DNA from: Paenibacillus spongiae
Lineage (GTDB): Bacteria; Bacillota; Bacilli; Paenibacillales; Paenibacillaceae
Direction: 5' to 3'
NCBI RefSeq assembly: GCF_024734895.1
Contig: NZ_CP091430.1
Coordinates: 6,590,501 to 6,654,500, forward strand
Length of the DNA stretch: 64,000 nucleotides
The position numbers and the translations under genes are program-made. Positions 34,280 to 44,066 of the stretch are shown here, piece by piece (the first letter of the stretch is position 1; every line of letters begins with the position of its first letter). The notes beneath the pieces are model-generated. The model saw only the letters and a list, made by a program, of their open reading frames with translations, did no database searches and was not told where the DNA came from.

Positions 34280-34981
34280 ATGAATACGCGACCGATCAAA
34301 AGCAGCGAATGGGTTACGAATAATTTGAAAGCGCAAATCACCGCCGGCGACTGGAAAGCCGGGGACAAGCTTCCCTCCGTCGTGGAGCTGGCGACGCAGT
34401 TCAATGTAGGCCGCTCCACGATCCGCGAGGCGCTGAGCGCCTTGAAGGCCGTCGGCATGCTGGACATCCGGCAGGGCGGCGGCACGTACGTCAAAGCGGA
34501 GGCGCCTGTCCTCTCCGAGGAGATGCAGGCCGATTGGATGGCCCGGGCGGAATCGCTCCGGCACATTCTCGAGGTTCGTAAGGTATTGGAGACCGGCAGC
34601 GCCTCCCTCGCGGCAAGGCATCGTTCGGAGGAACAGCTCGGCGCACTCCGGATGACGCTCGAGGAGATGCAGGCTTGCTTGTCCGATGAACAGGCAGGGG
34701 AGCAAGCCGATATCCGGTTTCATCTGCAGATCGCCGAAGCTGCGCAAAACCCCGTGCTGACCGATCTCGTCCGCTCGCTGTCCCAGCGGCTGCACGAAAG
34801 CATGCGGGATACGCGGGCTTTATGGTTTTATGCGGAGCGCCGTTCGGCCGAACGGTTGCTTAAAGAGCATACTTCCATATTCGAAGCCATCGAAGCCCGG
34901 GACGAGCATCAGGCCGGACTTCGGATGGAGCAGCATATTGCCAAAGTAGAGCGCGTCCTCTATGAGAGAACGAACCGGTAA
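34280..34981 (+). CDS. FadR-type GntR regulator (FCD domain)
   Basis: Protein of 233 aa. Winged HTH about 12-75 (LKAQITAGDWKAGDKLPSVV, FNVGRSTIREALSALKAVGM, RQGGGTYVK), then a helical FCD domain (RHILEVRKVLETGSASLAAR; IRFHLQIAEAAQNPVLTDL). The type is common beside lactate and glycolate oxidation genes, so it likely controls glcD-glcF (inference). The ribosome site is poor (AAAGGA about 13 nt upstream). Confidence 0.9.
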   Translation: MNTRPIKSSEWVTNNLKAQITAGDWKAGDKLPSVVELATQFNVGRSTIREALSALKAVGMLDIRQGGGTYVKAEAPVLSEEMQADWMARAESLRHILEVRKVLETGSASLAARHRSEEQLGALRMTLEEMQACLSDEQAGEQADIRFHLQIAEAAQNPVLTDLVRSLSQRLHESMRDTRALWFYAERRSAERLLKEHTSIFEAIEARDEHQAGLRMEQHIAKVERVLYERTNR

Positions 34982-35023
34982 TCCGAAGGTGCTCGTTCCG
35001 CCAGAAGCGGCAGACAGTCAGCC

Positions 35024-36583
35024 TCAGCTGAGCTCGATCAGCTGCCTGACCGTCTGCTCGACTAGGCTTTCGTGCATGGACGCATTATATTGCAGATGCT
35101 CCTCATACCGGACGAACAGACAGAGATGGCGCTCTCGGCTTCGGTTCAGCTTGCGCCACTTCGCCTCCAGCTGCCGGCAATACGTCTCCGATTCTTCCTC
35201 GTCCACAAAGAACAGCACGTTCTCGCATTCCAGCTCTGCAACCTCATCCAGATTCTCCGTTTCAAGTATAATAATGTCCTGCACCTTCGCCGGCGGCGCG
35301 ATTTGCAGATCATCATAGAAGACATCCTTCATCTTCAGGCATTTCATCCCCCACACGCGATAGCGGTGATTACGCGTGCTGACCAGCAGAAGCGGCTCGT
35401 CGCCAAGACGGCGGCGGACATGGAAGCGGGCATTCTCAACCTTCATCTCGTAGTTGGCGAGCCAGCGTTCCACTACCGGCGACATTCCCATAAGCTGGCC
35501 GATCTCCGAGATGCGTTCCTTCCACGAGTAACTCTTCCAGTGCAGAATAACGGTCGGCGCAATAGCTGCCAAAGCATCGTAAATGTCATCGGATACCGGT
35601 CCCGTTAATATTAGATTCGGCTGCGCCGAAGCAATCTCCATAAGGCCCTGCTCCAGAAGCTCGGTCCAGGCCGCCTTCAATGACATCGTCGGCGTCATCC
35701 CGAACGCCGCAAGATCCCCGTTGAAAACCCGGCATAGCGTGACGACTTTCTTCTGGGCGGCAGCGGCGAATTCGGTCGGGGTCATACCCATATGCTTCTT
35801 GAACAATCGGCTGAAATAATACTCATCCGCATAGCCGATGGAATGTGCCACTTCAATAATCGGAGGCGGCGATCCGGCCAGCAGGCTTAACGAGGCATCC
35901 AATCTCACCTTCGTCATATATTTATGAGGGCTCAGTCCGGTATAGCTGCGGAAGGCCTGATAGAACCGGCTGGCGCTGGCTCCGGATAGAGCAGCGATCT
36001 CCTCCATATCCATCGGATTATGATACTGCTCCTGCATATATCTTCGCGTCTGCTCCACGTATTCCAGCAGGTCCTCCTCCGGCTCCTTCGGGTTCTGGAT
36101 CGTGCTCATCATCGCCGACGCCATGGCGTACAGATTCGACTGCAATTGGTAATAGAGCGCCTGATCGACACTGACGGCATCGCTTGCGAAATCCTGTACC
36201 CAATTGCGAACCTGCGGCATTCGGAACACGATCAGCTTCAGCGTATCGTAATGAGCCCTGTGCTCCGAATCGGGCCCTCCTGCCGGATCAGGCAGCAGCT
36301 CCTTGCGAAACCGGATCATAAGCACGCGCGATTCATGCTTCGCCATGCTTTGAACGATGCATCGGCAGCCAGCCGGGATCAGAAACAGCTCTCCATTCAA
36401 CACTTTAGCCGTGCGCCGCTGATCGCCGTCGTCAATCGATACGCGAACGCCGTCCTTCAAGGCAAATCCGAAAGCATCCTCTTCCCTTTCGGCGATATCC
36501 GCATGGAAACCGCTCTCGATCCGGTATTCTTCTGTATGTGTATAGTTCAGAGTGAACGGACCCATTCCATCCTTCCGCTTCAT
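35024..36583 (-). CDS. AraC family regulator fused to a siderophore-binding-like domain
   Basis: Protein of 519 aa in three parts: an N-terminal cupin-like sensor (about 1-130), an AraC double HTH (about 175-275; LDASLSLLAGSPPPIIEVAH, GYADEYYFSRLFKKHMGMTP), and a C-terminal FhuD/FeuA-like binding domain (about 285-519; LILTGPVSDDIYDALAAIAP, RISEIGQLMGMSPVVERWLA). This matches the Btr type of Bacillus, which senses a ferric siderophore and activates its uptake genes. A Fur box lies upstream. The ATG at 36583 is preferred to the GTG at 36598. Confidence 0.85.
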   Translation of the reverse strand: MKRKDGMGPFTLNYTHTEEYRIESGFHADIAEREEDAFGFALKDGVRVSIDDGDQRRTAKVLNGELFLIPAGCRCIVQSMAKHESRVLMIRFRKELLPDPAGGPDSEHRAHYDTLKLIVFRMPQVRNWVQDFASDAVSVDQALYYQLQSNLYAMASAMMSTIQNPKEPEEDLLEYVEQTRRYMQEQYHNPMDMEEIAALSGASASRFYQAFRSYTGLSPHKYMTKVRLDASLSLLAGSPPPIIEVAHSIGYADEYYFSRLFKKHMGMTPTEFAAAAQKKVVTLCRVFNGDLAAFGMTPTMSLKAAWTELLEQGLMEIASAQPNLILTGPVSDDIYDALAAIAPTVILHWKSYSWKERISEIGQLMGMSPVVERWLANYEMKVENARFHVRRRLGDEPLLLVSTRNHRYRVWGMKCLKMKDVFYDDLQIAPPAKVQDIIILETENLDEVAELECENVLFFVDEEESETYCRQLEAKWRKLNRSRERHLCLFVRYEEHLQYNASMHESLVEQTVRQLIELS

Positions 36584-36625
36584 AATCACAACCCCCACTT
36601 CAATGCGATCTAGCTTAATATTAAT

Positions 36626-36640
36626 TGAAAATGATTCTCA
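36626..36640. promoter_or_regulatory. Fur box upstream of the AraC-binding-protein fusion gene
   Basis: TGAAAATGATTCTCA matches the 7-1-7 Fur consensus at 13 of 15 positions and lies 43-57 bp before the start codon. Confidence 0.75.
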
Positions 36641-36785
36641 ACGTCAAATACTACACTGCAGCTTATGGCTTGCAGCCTGAGACCCCCTCCTCATCAGGCA
36701 ACGCTTTGACGCGTTACGAGGCCGAGGCGGCATACTGGTCATTAAGATGCGGTTGAGCAGTTTAGTGGCGTCGTCGATCCGGAAG

Positions 36786-37712
36786 TCACAAGCCCACTTT
36801 ATTCGAATAAAGTCTACGATAATTCATTGGCGTGATGCCGCAGATTTTTTTGAAAGTCCTTACAAAATGGGAAGAATCATAGAAGCCTACTGCAACCCCA
36901 ATTTCAGTAATAGACAAGTTTGTATCTAATATCATGCGTTTAGAACAATTCACCCGGTATTCGTTAATAAATTGATTGGCAGAGGTTCCGGTCGCAATTT
37001 TGAAAACCCTCATGAACGTGGATCGGGACATGGAGGAGACCCTCAATAAATCCTCAAGAGAGATTACATTCATATAATTTTGGTAGATGAAGGAGATAGA
37101 GTTGGTAATAGAATGATACAGGGAGTCGGTATTGGATTTTTGACCCATGAAATTTGAATGCTGCTCGCGGTAATAACGACACAATAAAGTAATGACGGAG
37201 AGCGTTAAATAGTTAAGGGTTAGGCTTGTTTCCTGATGATGCTGTTCGGATTCCAGCAGCACCTTGGATAACAACGGTTTCAATTCTTCGGACTGCGAGT
37301 CGTTTAATTTTAAGAAGCTTACGAATTCATGGTCTTTACGCAATGTTGGTTCAACCCTAAACATCATGACATACTCGGGGAGTGCAGAAAGCTCATGATG
37401 ATGTTTAGTAAAAAAACCTTCACGAATTATAAGATGATAAACGGTCAGGTCTTCTTTATTGGAGTAAGCATGCTGATAACCCGGAGGGATGACAAATACA
37501 TCGCCTTCCGCGATTTCGAAACAACGTTTATTTACATAATGAACGCCTCCGCCCTTCGTCACAATGTTGATTTCGTAAAAGTCGTGTTCATGAAATTCAA
37601 TGTTGTATTTTTTATGAAGAATACCGCTTGTGGAACGCCCAGGGAAGGCGGCGCAGTTATCAAAGGTAAAAAATGATGTTTGCAGCACGATACCGACCTC
37701 CGTGTTCTCCAT
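36786..37712 (-). CDS. AraC family regulator with cupin sensor
   Basis: Protein of 308 aa. N-terminal cupin (about 30-110; EFHEHDFYEINIVTKGGG, VFVIPPGYQHAY) and C-terminal AraC HTH pair (about 205-305; NVISLEDLLRVSSMSRSTFM, SITEIGVAVGFYDSSHFVRT). It is transcribed away from the PhyH gene at 37830, so regulation of that gene is likely. Its base composition is lower in GC than neighbouring genes, as is the divergent PhyH gene, which hints at a separate history. Confidence 0.9.
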   Translation of the reverse strand: MENTEVGIVLQTSFFTFDNCAAFPGRSTSGILHKKYNIEFHEHDFYEINIVTKGGGVHYVNKRCFEIAEGDVFVIPPGYQHAYSNKEDLTVYHLIIREGFFTKHHHELSALPEYVMMFRVEPTLRKDHEFVSFLKLNDSQSEELKPLLSKVLLESEQHHQETSLTLNYLTLSVITLLCRYYREQHSNFMGQKSNTDSLYHSITNSISFIYQNYMNVISLEDLLRVSSMSRSTFMRVFKIATGTSANQFINEYRVNCSKRMILDTNLSITEIGVAVGFYDSSHFVRTFKKICGITPMNYRRLYSNKVGL

Positions 37713-37721
37713 GCCAAGATT

Positions 37722-37750
37722 TTGACACGATCATACAATCGATGGATACA
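37722..37750 (+). promoter_or_regulatory. Promoter of the PhyH gene at 37830
   Basis: TTGACA (37722-37727), 17 bp, GATACA (37745-37750), in the short divergent region beside the AraC gene. Confidence 0.6.
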
Positions 37751-37829
37751 AATTCACAATGAAAACAAACGGTTTGCAGGTAAACTATTCTCATACCGAA
37801 AGGAAAACTTTAAGGTGGTGGGATCGAAA

Positions 37830-38576
37830 ATGAGTTATAGCTTTGAAATTGTTCCTAAACAGATGAATCCGACGCTGAGTGCCGATTTGGAAAGGGAGGT
37901 GCGCTTCTTTTTAAAATGGGGTTACCTGATTGTAGATAACGCAATTACGGAACCTCAAGTTCAAATGCTGCGCCATGCATTAGAAGGGGTGATGTCCCGG
38001 AAACAAGCCATGTTTACTCACCAATTGCTTGAGGAAGACGAAGTTTTCTCCATGTTGTTAGATAACGATCCCATCTTGACAAGAATCAAAGCCATTATGG
38101 GCAATTGCATCCAGTTGCATAGCGCGACTGCAAGAGTAACCGTTCCCGGAGATCCGGATCAGGATTGGCATAGAGATCATCCGTGGCCGATTGATTCAGA
38201 TAGTACGCCTTATGGAGCAAACCTGAGTCAAATCAATTGCGGGTACTACCTTGATGAGCTTACGAACGAGAATGGGCCTATCGTGATCGTACCGGGCAGT
38301 CATCGGGTATCGTTCAGACCTCCTGTGGGCCATCCGATATTTCCGGATGAAATGAGCGTATTGGCCAAACCAGGCCAAGCCGTTCTGTTCGACGGGAGCT
38401 TGTTTCATCGTGGCAGCGCAAACCGTTCCGATGGAAGCCGCAGAGCTTGTTTGTTTTGTTACCAGAATGCGTGGGTTAAATCAAGAGAAACCTTCACAGG
38501 CCCAATGATTCGCAAGCTCAGGGAAAATGGGAGTCCTGAAGTCCGCATGTTGTTGGGTGAGATCGAGCGTTGGTAG
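37830..38576 (+). CDS. Phytanoyl-CoA dioxygenase (PhyH) family protein
   Basis: Fe(II)/2-oxoglutarate oxygenase of 248 aa. The HxD iron ligands are in DQDWHRDHPWPID, the distal His in DGSLFHRGSANRS, with the 2-oxoglutarate Arg nearby. The ATG at 37830 is chosen because homology starts here and GGTGGTGGG lies upstream; the open frame to 37680 is a shadow. The substrate is unknown. Divergent from an AraC-cupin regulator. Confidence 0.88.
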   Translation: MSYSFEIVPKQMNPTLSADLEREVRFFLKWGYLIVDNAITEPQVQMLRHALEGVMSRKQAMFTHQLLEEDEVFSMLLDNDPILTRIKAIMGNCIQLHSATARVTVPGDPDQDWHRDHPWPIDSDSTPYGANLSQINCGYYLDELTNENGPIVIVPGSHRVSFRPPVGHPIFPDEMSVLAKPGQAVLFDGSLFHRGSANRSDGSRRACLFCYQNAWVKSRETFTGPMIRKLRENGSPEVRMLLGEIERW

Positions 38577-38620
38577 CCAATGAATCGACAGTCTTTTTCA
38601 ACCCTGTTGGTAATAAAAAA

Positions 38621-38656
38621 AGCCTCCAAATCCACTGGACCGTGGTTTTGGAGGCT
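38621..38656. terminator. Bidirectional terminator between convergent PhyH genes
   Basis: AGCCTCCAAA pairs with TTTGGAGGCT, with inner CCAC/GTGG. On the minus strand it is followed by T7. It can end both 37830-38576 (+) and the operon ending at 38736 (-). Confidence 0.88.
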
Positions 38657-38735
38657 ATTCAGTCGGGATCTCGTCTCTACGTCGTAATCGTCAGGGGGGA
38701 ATCCCTAACTGTTTAACTGCTTCCGCTGATGCTCG

Positions 38736-39581
38736 CTATTGCTTGATCGCCGCTTTATCGGCCGCGCTCCACTCCGCCCAGCGCTGCTCGTCGGCCGTCA
38801 GGAATCCCCAATTCGCCCGCGCTTCGAGATGTTCGTCCACGCCGAACAGCCGCATCGTGCGATGATCGTTCCGCTTCCTCGCAGCCTGGATAATGGCTTG
38901 TACGTTAGGCCCGCTGTGATTATCGGTATGCTTCAGCCACGTCTTGTTATAATACACGCTGAAGAAGTATCGGATATCCCCGGAGGTGTTCGGCGTCCCT
39001 GAATGCAACAGCCCGTTGTGGGTGACGACCACGTCGCCGGCCTTCATATTCAGCACAAGCTCATCGGGATGCGGGACGGACTGCTGCTCTTTGGTCAGCT
39101 CCACCGGGTTGAGGTGCGAGCCCGGAATAACGCGCAGCGGTCCGTATTCATCCGTTAAATCCTGCAGGTAGCTGATGGCGTTAATCGACAGCGGATGATT
39201 GTAGCTACCCCCGGGCATGTTCGCCCACCGATCGCGGTGCCAGCCCGAAACCCGGTTGCCCGCCTCTTCCTTCTTAATGGAGCCGAAGCCCGCCAAGGTC
39301 AAATTATCCAATTGTACGAACGGCCCCATAACCAATTCGGCAAAATCGAGGATCAGCGGATTCGCAACAGCCGGCAGCATGAGCTTAGGCGCCAGCTCGG
39401 TGGTGCTGCTATACCACCATTCATTCTGAGAGGTTGCGGCGCGGTCGTCCTTCAGTTGATGAAACTTCTCCTTCCACGCCTGTCTTGTCTCCCCATCGTA
39501 TACCCCCTCGAACAGGGTATACCCCTGCTCCTTAAACTCCTCCAGATGCTTGGTCAAATCCACCGTTTTCGCTTCAACCAT
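38736..39581 (-). CDS. Phytanoyl-CoA dioxygenase (PhyH) family protein
   Basis: Oxygenase of 281 aa. Iron ligands: HxD in VSGWHRDRWANMPGG and distal His in HNGLLHSGTPNTSGDIRYFF. The middle carries LRVIPGSHLNPVEL, typical of the family. It is the last gene of the operon that starts at 44066 and is not closely similar to the PhyH proteins at 37830 or 56524. The substrate is presumably an intermediate of the compound imported or oxidised by this operon (inference). Confidence 0.88.
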   Translation of the reverse strand: MVEAKTVDLTKHLEEFKEQGYTLFEGVYDGETRQAWKEKFHQLKDDRAATSQNEWWYSSTTELAPKLMLPAVANPLILDFAELVMGPFVQLDNLTLAGFGSIKKEEAGNRVSGWHRDRWANMPGGSYNHPLSINAISYLQDLTDEYGPLRVIPGSHLNPVELTKEQQSVPHPDELVLNMKAGDVVVTHNGLLHSGTPNTSGDIRYFFSVYYNKTWLKHTDNHSGPNVQAIIQAARKRNDHRTMRLFGVDEHLEARANWGFLTADEQRWAEWSAADKAAIKQ

Positions 39582-39652
39582 CTTCCATTCCTCCTCTGAT
39601 CCTATGATATTTGTTATTGAGCACCGGAAACCATATCCAGGTAATATGGAGT

Positions 39653-41062
39653 TTACGGCTTTTGCTCATCAAGCATCGCTTGCGTATAAGTCGTAATATG
39701 GTCCAGGAAGGCTTTCGGTTCAAGCGTGCCTGCCATCACTTCATCCCATTTCTTATTAAACTCCGGCTCGAAATCAACCGGAACGTTCGGCGGCATTTTC
39801 TTCGCTTTCTTCAGCACTTCAAACGCTACGGCGGATACCGGATCCTTCTTCGCTTCCGATTCCAGGTAAGGGTTGTCCTTAATACCCGAAATCCAGCCAA
39901 AGTGCTTCTGCTGCGATTCCGCTCCGGCCTTCGTGGAGGTCATCCACTTCAGCAATGCCCAAGCCGCGTCCTTGTTCTCTTTCTTGCCTACCGTCGTCAG
40001 CGTGAACGACCAGCCGCCAAGCCAGATCGACTCCTCCGGCATCGGCGTGAATTTCACATCGGGATTTTGCTCCAAATGTCCGCGCAGGACAGGCGTAATA
40101 TCAGGCTGCATCAACGATTTGCCGGCAGCGAATCTTCCCGTATTCTCCGGCAGCGTGGAATCCAGTTTACCCAATCGTTCCTGATCCACGTTCTCCCGCT
40201 TGAAGTCGACGATCCATTGCAGCGCTTCTACGATCAGCGGGTCATTGAACATTACTTTACGTTCCGCTGGATTGTAGAATGTCTTCTGATCCGCACCATT
40301 AAGATAACTAATCGTGCTCAAGGTATTGAGCGGACCGTAAATACCAGACGGGTCAAAGGTCGTCATGACTTGTTCCCCGTTCTCGATCACCCAGAATTTG
40401 TGAAGAAAATCACCGAATTCCTGCAGCGAGTGCATTTCCGGAATTTCCGTATACCCGTACTGCTCCAAAATATCGTTATTATATACAAGGGCAAAATTCG
40501 GATCGACGTGCCAAGGAAGCGCCCATACCGCGCCGTTCTCATCCACGGACCGCATATAGGCCGGTTCATAGAACAGGTCTGGCGTAACGTCCGGACTTGC
40601 ATCCAGGTACGGCCTCAAATCCTCGATCATATTATCTTTACGCAGATCGGAAGCCATATACAGTACAGAGATGATGTCCGGCGTCTCGCCTGCGGCAATA
40701 AGTGCGGCAAGATCGGCAGTCGTCTGTTCCAATAAGGTGACCTTAATGTTCGGATATTCTTTATTGAAGTCCTCGAACATCTTCGTGAACTGCTCACCGA
40801 AGCCGCCGCCCCATGGCGTTATGACCCGGACCTCGCCTTTCACATCCGCTAAATCCACCTTCGGCTCGTCGGCATTTTCTCCGTTCGCCCCTTTGTTCCC
40901 ATTGGTTGCTTCTGTGTTGGTATTCGATTTCTTATCGTTAGGCGTCTTGGTATCGCTTCCATTCTCACCGGACCCGCTGCATGCGGCCATGATCATGACC
41001 AGCAGCGCGATCGCGCAGGTAAAACTCAATAAACGGAAACCTTTATCGTTTAACCTTCTCAT
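39653..41062 (-). CDS. Extracellular sugar-type solute-binding lipoprotein (orphan)
   Basis: Protein of 469 aa. Lipobox in IALLVMIMAACSGSG, then an Asn/Lys/Asp-rich linker and a family 1 binding domain (GEVRVITPWGGGFGEQFTKM; DIISVLYMASDLRKDNMIED; WGLPWHVDPN-like WALPWHVDPNFALVYNND). No permease or ATPase lies near it; it must use components elsewhere or act as a receptor. It lies 248 bp downstream of the cyclase gene in the same orientation. Confidence 0.9.
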   Translation of the reverse strand: MRRLNDKGFRLLSFTCAIALLVMIMAACSGSGENGSDTKTPNDKKSNTNTEATNGNKGANGENADEPKVDLADVKGEVRVITPWGGGFGEQFTKMFEDFNKEYPNIKVTLLEQTTADLAALIAAGETPDIISVLYMASDLRKDNMIEDLRPYLDASPDVTPDLFYEPAYMRSVDENGAVWALPWHVDPNFALVYNNDILEQYGYTEIPEMHSLQEFGDFLHKFWVIENGEQVMTTFDPSGIYGPLNTLSTISYLNGADQKTFYNPAERKVMFNDPLIVEALQWIVDFKRENVDQERLGKLDSTLPENTGRFAAGKSLMQPDITPVLRGHLEQNPDVKFTPMPEESIWLGGWSFTLTTVGKKENKDAAWALLKWMTSTKAGAESQQKHFGWISGIKDNPYLESEAKKDPVSAVAFEVLKKAKKMPPNVPVDFEPEFNKKWDEVMAGTLEPKAFLDHITTYTQAMLDEQKP

Positions 41063-41310
41063 ATCTGCATTTCTCCCCTATATAAGTATTTGTCCAACGT
41101 TAACATTTACTTCATATCTAGGTTGAAGAAAAACAGGTTGATCGTGCTGCCTTCCAAGTGCGGTTATCCGCGGTTCCATATCATCCGATCTCAGTCATAC
41201 GAGGATGGCCGTTATAAATCATCGGACACCGGGCCGGACTCGAATGTGCCTAAGGCGCTCCCTCCTTTTCGATTTTTAGACAGCCTCTATAAACGATAAT
41301 AAGGATCGAG

Positions 41311-41982
41311 TTATTCCAATTCAGCGAGCACCGTTACCGGTGCACTATCAATCCCTTCCACAAACAATGGAAGAGAAACGACCTTCTTCAGCTTGCCTGC
41401 TTCCAAGCCGGAGAAATTCAAATCCTCAATGATGCAGATGTAATGACTATGAAATTTGCCGAGCAAATATTGGTGCGCCAACACACCATCCTCCATGTGA
41501 GCATATGAAGCCAAAGAGATCCAATCTAAGGCGATTGCTTTTAAATTCGGGCAGTGGTCCATCAAATATTTGCACGCTTCCGAGCACATACCGGGTCCTT
41601 CGCTTGAATACTTATCCGGCTGGGACGAACGCTGCGACGAAAATCCGCTTCGAATCATCAGGAGATCTGAGTTCTTCAGCTCTGTTTCATAAGGCTGCAG
41701 CTCTTCCGCCATTACCAGCTCACCGAAGGATTTTGGAATATCCAATAGCAGCGGGCGTTCATAAACGAACGTTTCCAAGGGCATCTCCTGCAGCTGGGGA
41801 CCTTCATCGTTGAAATGCCGCGGTCCATCCATATGGGATCCAAAATGGTTAAACAATTGAAGGTTATACGTGTTGGCAGGCTCCCCGTCGGCAATCAGCG
41901 AAACAGGCTCAAACCCGAGCTTTGGATTGCCTGGCCATCCCGGGGCGTGCGGATTTAAAGGATAGGACAACAATCTGTGCAT
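41311..41982 (-). CDS. Cyclase family (kynurenine formamidase-like) metal hydrolase
   Basis: Protein of 223 aa. The metal motif of the family, HxGTHxDxPxH, appears as HFGSHMDGPRHF, with Ser for Thr. A second conserved block reads ALDWISLASYAHMEDGVLAH. Members hydrolyse cyclic amides or related compounds; the substrate here is unknown. It lies between the hydroxyacid dehydrogenase and the orphan binding protein. Confidence 0.85.
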   Translation of the reverse strand: MHRLLSYPLNPHAPGWPGNPKLGFEPVSLIADGEPANTYNLQLFNHFGSHMDGPRHFNDEGPQLQEMPLETFVYERPLLLDIPKSFGELVMAEELQPYETELKNSDLLMIRSGFSSQRSSQPDKYSSEGPGMCSEACKYLMDHCPNLKAIALDWISLASYAHMEDGVLAHQYLLGKFHSHYICIIEDLNFSGLEAGKLKKVVSLPLFVEGIDSAPVTVLAELE

Positions 41983-42067
41983 ACCGATTTCCTCCTTGAT
42001 AATGGCATTCTCACTTATGTATCGATATACCGTCGTTCGATTCCACCCAAAACTTGCCCCGCAGGTA

Positions 42068-43036
42068 TTAGAACTGTACGCTGTTCACAATATGTTTCGG
42101 CCGTTCACCGGTCAGCAGCCTTTTAATTTCTAGTGCGGCATATAGCTGAAGACGCTGCAATGAATCTTCCGAATACCAGGCGCAATGGCTGGTTATGATG
42201 CACTGTTCCATACTCAGCAGAGGACTGCTTTTCGATATAGGCTCATGTTCCAACACATCGAGAGCCGCTCCGGCGATTTCCCGGTTTTGCAGCGCTTCGA
42301 TTAAAGCCTCTGTATCGATTACGCCTCCACGGGAAGTATTGATCAAATAGGACGTCGGTTTCATTCGTGCGAATGCGGCTTTGTCTAACATATGCCTGGT
42401 TTGTTGACTCAAAGGAAGATGTGCACACAGAATGTCACTGTTCTGCAATAATGCTGTCCAGTTCGTCTGCTCCACGCCCGCAATGCGAAATTGTTCCTCA
42501 TCGACATTCGGATCGTAAGCGGTTACACGCAAACCGAACGCCTGAGCTCGCTTGGCAACGGCTCTTGCAATATTGCCGAATCCTGCAAGCCCCAGTTGTT
42601 TATTCTGCAGCCCGATAATCGGACGGCAAGGAGCTATATCCCATACTCCGCTGCGCACCTGGGAAGCGATTTGCGGTATTTTGCGGACCAGGCTTAATAG
42701 AAGTGCGAGCGTATGGTCCGCAACTTCATCAATGGCATAATCCGGGATATTCACAACAGGAATGCTGCATTGATTTGCTGCTTCCAAGTCAACATTGTCC
42801 ACTCCAATGCCGTACCGCACAATCCCCTTGCAGCGATTCATTCCCTTAATCGCCCGCGCCGTTACCGGAGCCCACTGCGTCAAGACTGCATCGGCATCCT
42901 CGCATAGGTCCAATATCTCGTTCTCCGTCTCGCACTGCCCTATGCGGATCTCACAATCTAACGGCTCCAGCACCTGTCTCTCAAGATCGATATTAGGAAA
43001 ACGGCAATCCGTGATGGCCACTTTATATTTAGACAT
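42068..43036 (-). CDS. D-2-hydroxyacid dehydrogenase (NAD-dependent)
   Basis: Protein of 322 aa. The Rossmann motif reads LGLAGFGNIARAVAKRAQAF; the catalytic Arg region INTSRGGVIDTEALIEAL, the Glu in LEHEPISKSSPL and the His in IITSHCAWYS are in place. It resembles the CtBP-like branch annotated C-terminal binding protein. The overlap in theme with the neighbouring Zn dehydrogenase suggests consecutive oxidation or reduction of one substrate. Confidence 0.88.
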   Translation of the reverse strand: MSKYKVAITDCRFPNIDLERQVLEPLDCEIRIGQCETENEILDLCEDADAVLTQWAPVTARAIKGMNRCKGIVRYGIGVDNVDLEAANQCSIPVVNIPDYAIDEVADHTLALLLSLVRKIPQIASQVRSGVWDIAPCRPIIGLQNKQLGLAGFGNIARAVAKRAQAFGLRVTAYDPNVDEEQFRIAGVEQTNWTALLQNSDILCAHLPLSQQTRHMLDKAAFARMKPTSYLINTSRGGVIDTEALIEALQNREIAGAALDVLEHEPISKSSPLLSMEQCIITSHCAWYSEDSLQRLQLYAALEIKRLLTGERPKHIVNSVQF

Positions 43037-43061
43037 CGGTATGGCTCCTCATCATGAAATC

Positions 43062-44066
43062 TTAAAGGCTGAGTATGATTTTACTGTATTCGGCCTTCCC
43101 TTCGGTCAGCGCCTTGAAGCAATCGGGCGCCTCAAGCAATCCCCTGATGGTTGACCAAGGATTCCGTTGGATTCGTCCGGTGGTTAATAAATGAATCGCT
43201 TGCTCAAACTCCGCCCTCGTGTACGTATACGAACCGTAGATCATGATTTCCTGCCGTACGAGATGGTTCATCGGCAAAGCGGATAGATCGCTGCCTAATC
43301 CGACCATGATGACTTTTCCTCCCGGATTCACCAGCCTCATCGCCTGTTCCCGCGTAGCTGCCAAGCCAACGCAATCGATAATCGTATCCACGCCTCCCGG
43401 TGAAAAAAACTTCCCAGCCAGGTCCGGCAATTGGTCGGGTTCGGCGATTTCGGCTCCAAGCTGCTTGGCGTATTGGAGTCTGGCGGGATTTATGTCCGTG
43501 ACCATAACCTTCCTGACCCCCATGTTTTGCGCAACCTGAAGAGTCAGCAGTCCGATCGTTCCCGCGCCGAAGATAAGCAAATCGCCAAAGGGTTGGAAAC
43601 CCAACTTCGCAGCATGAATCGAAATGGCCAAAGGCTCGGCTAAGGAAGCAAGGTTTGCATCCATCTGCTGAGGCACGGGAAAAGCATTGGCAGCAGGAAC
43701 GGCAACGTATTCCGCAAAGGCACCCGGACGGTGAATCCCGATAATTTCGCGGTTCCGGCAAATGTTCGGTTTACCGAGAGCGCAGCGGTCACACATGCCG
43801 CAGGAGATTAACGGATTGACAATCACGTTGCTGCCTGCCGTCAAACCCTTGGCTCCTTGTGCAGCTTCAGCGACAACCCCGCTAAACTCGTGTCCCATAA
43901 CCAATGGAGGGACTCTAATGCTGCTGTGCCCCAAATATCCTTCCAGCTCGCTGCCGCAAATACCGACAGCCTGAACTTTAATGATCAATTCGTCTGCGGC
44001 GGCTGTTGGAACCGGCCGTTCTTCTATTACTAATGTTTTTGGCCCATGATAAACGATTGCTTTCAT
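43062..44066 (-). CDS. Zinc-dependent medium-chain alcohol dehydrogenase
   Basis: MDR enzyme of 334 aa, paralogous to 26824-27861. Catalytic zinc: GICGSELEGYLG and GHEFSGVV. Structural zinc: CGMCDRCALGKPNIC. NAD site: LIFGAGTIGLLTLQVA. It is the first gene of the operon; a palindromic operator is at 44229-44244, about 165 bp upstream. Confidence 0.9.
   Translation of the reverse strand: MKAIVYHGPKTLVIEERPVPTAAADELIIKVQAVGICGSELEGYLGHSSIRVPPLVMGHEFSGVVAEAAQGAKGLTAGSNVIVNPLISCGMCDRCALGKPNICRNREIIGIHRPGAFAEYVAVPAANAFPVPQQMDANLASLAEPLAISIHAAKLGFQPFGDLLIFGAGTIGLLTLQVAQNMGVRKVMVTDINPARLQYAKQLGAEIAEPDQLPDLAGKFFSPGGVDTIIDCVGLAATREQAMRLVNPGGKVIMVGLGSDLSALPMNHLVRQEIMIYGSYTYTRAEFEQAIHLLTTGRIQRNPWSTIRGLLEAPDCFKALTEGKAEYSKIILSL

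Noticed and set aside
38736..44066. Hypophosphite/phosphite oxidation (HtxA-PtxD like pair of PhyH and D-hydroxyacid dehydrogenase)
   Set aside because: The dehydrogenase has CtBP-like rather than phosphite-dehydrogenase features, the binding protein is of the sugar type, and no phosphonate or phosphate genes are nearby.
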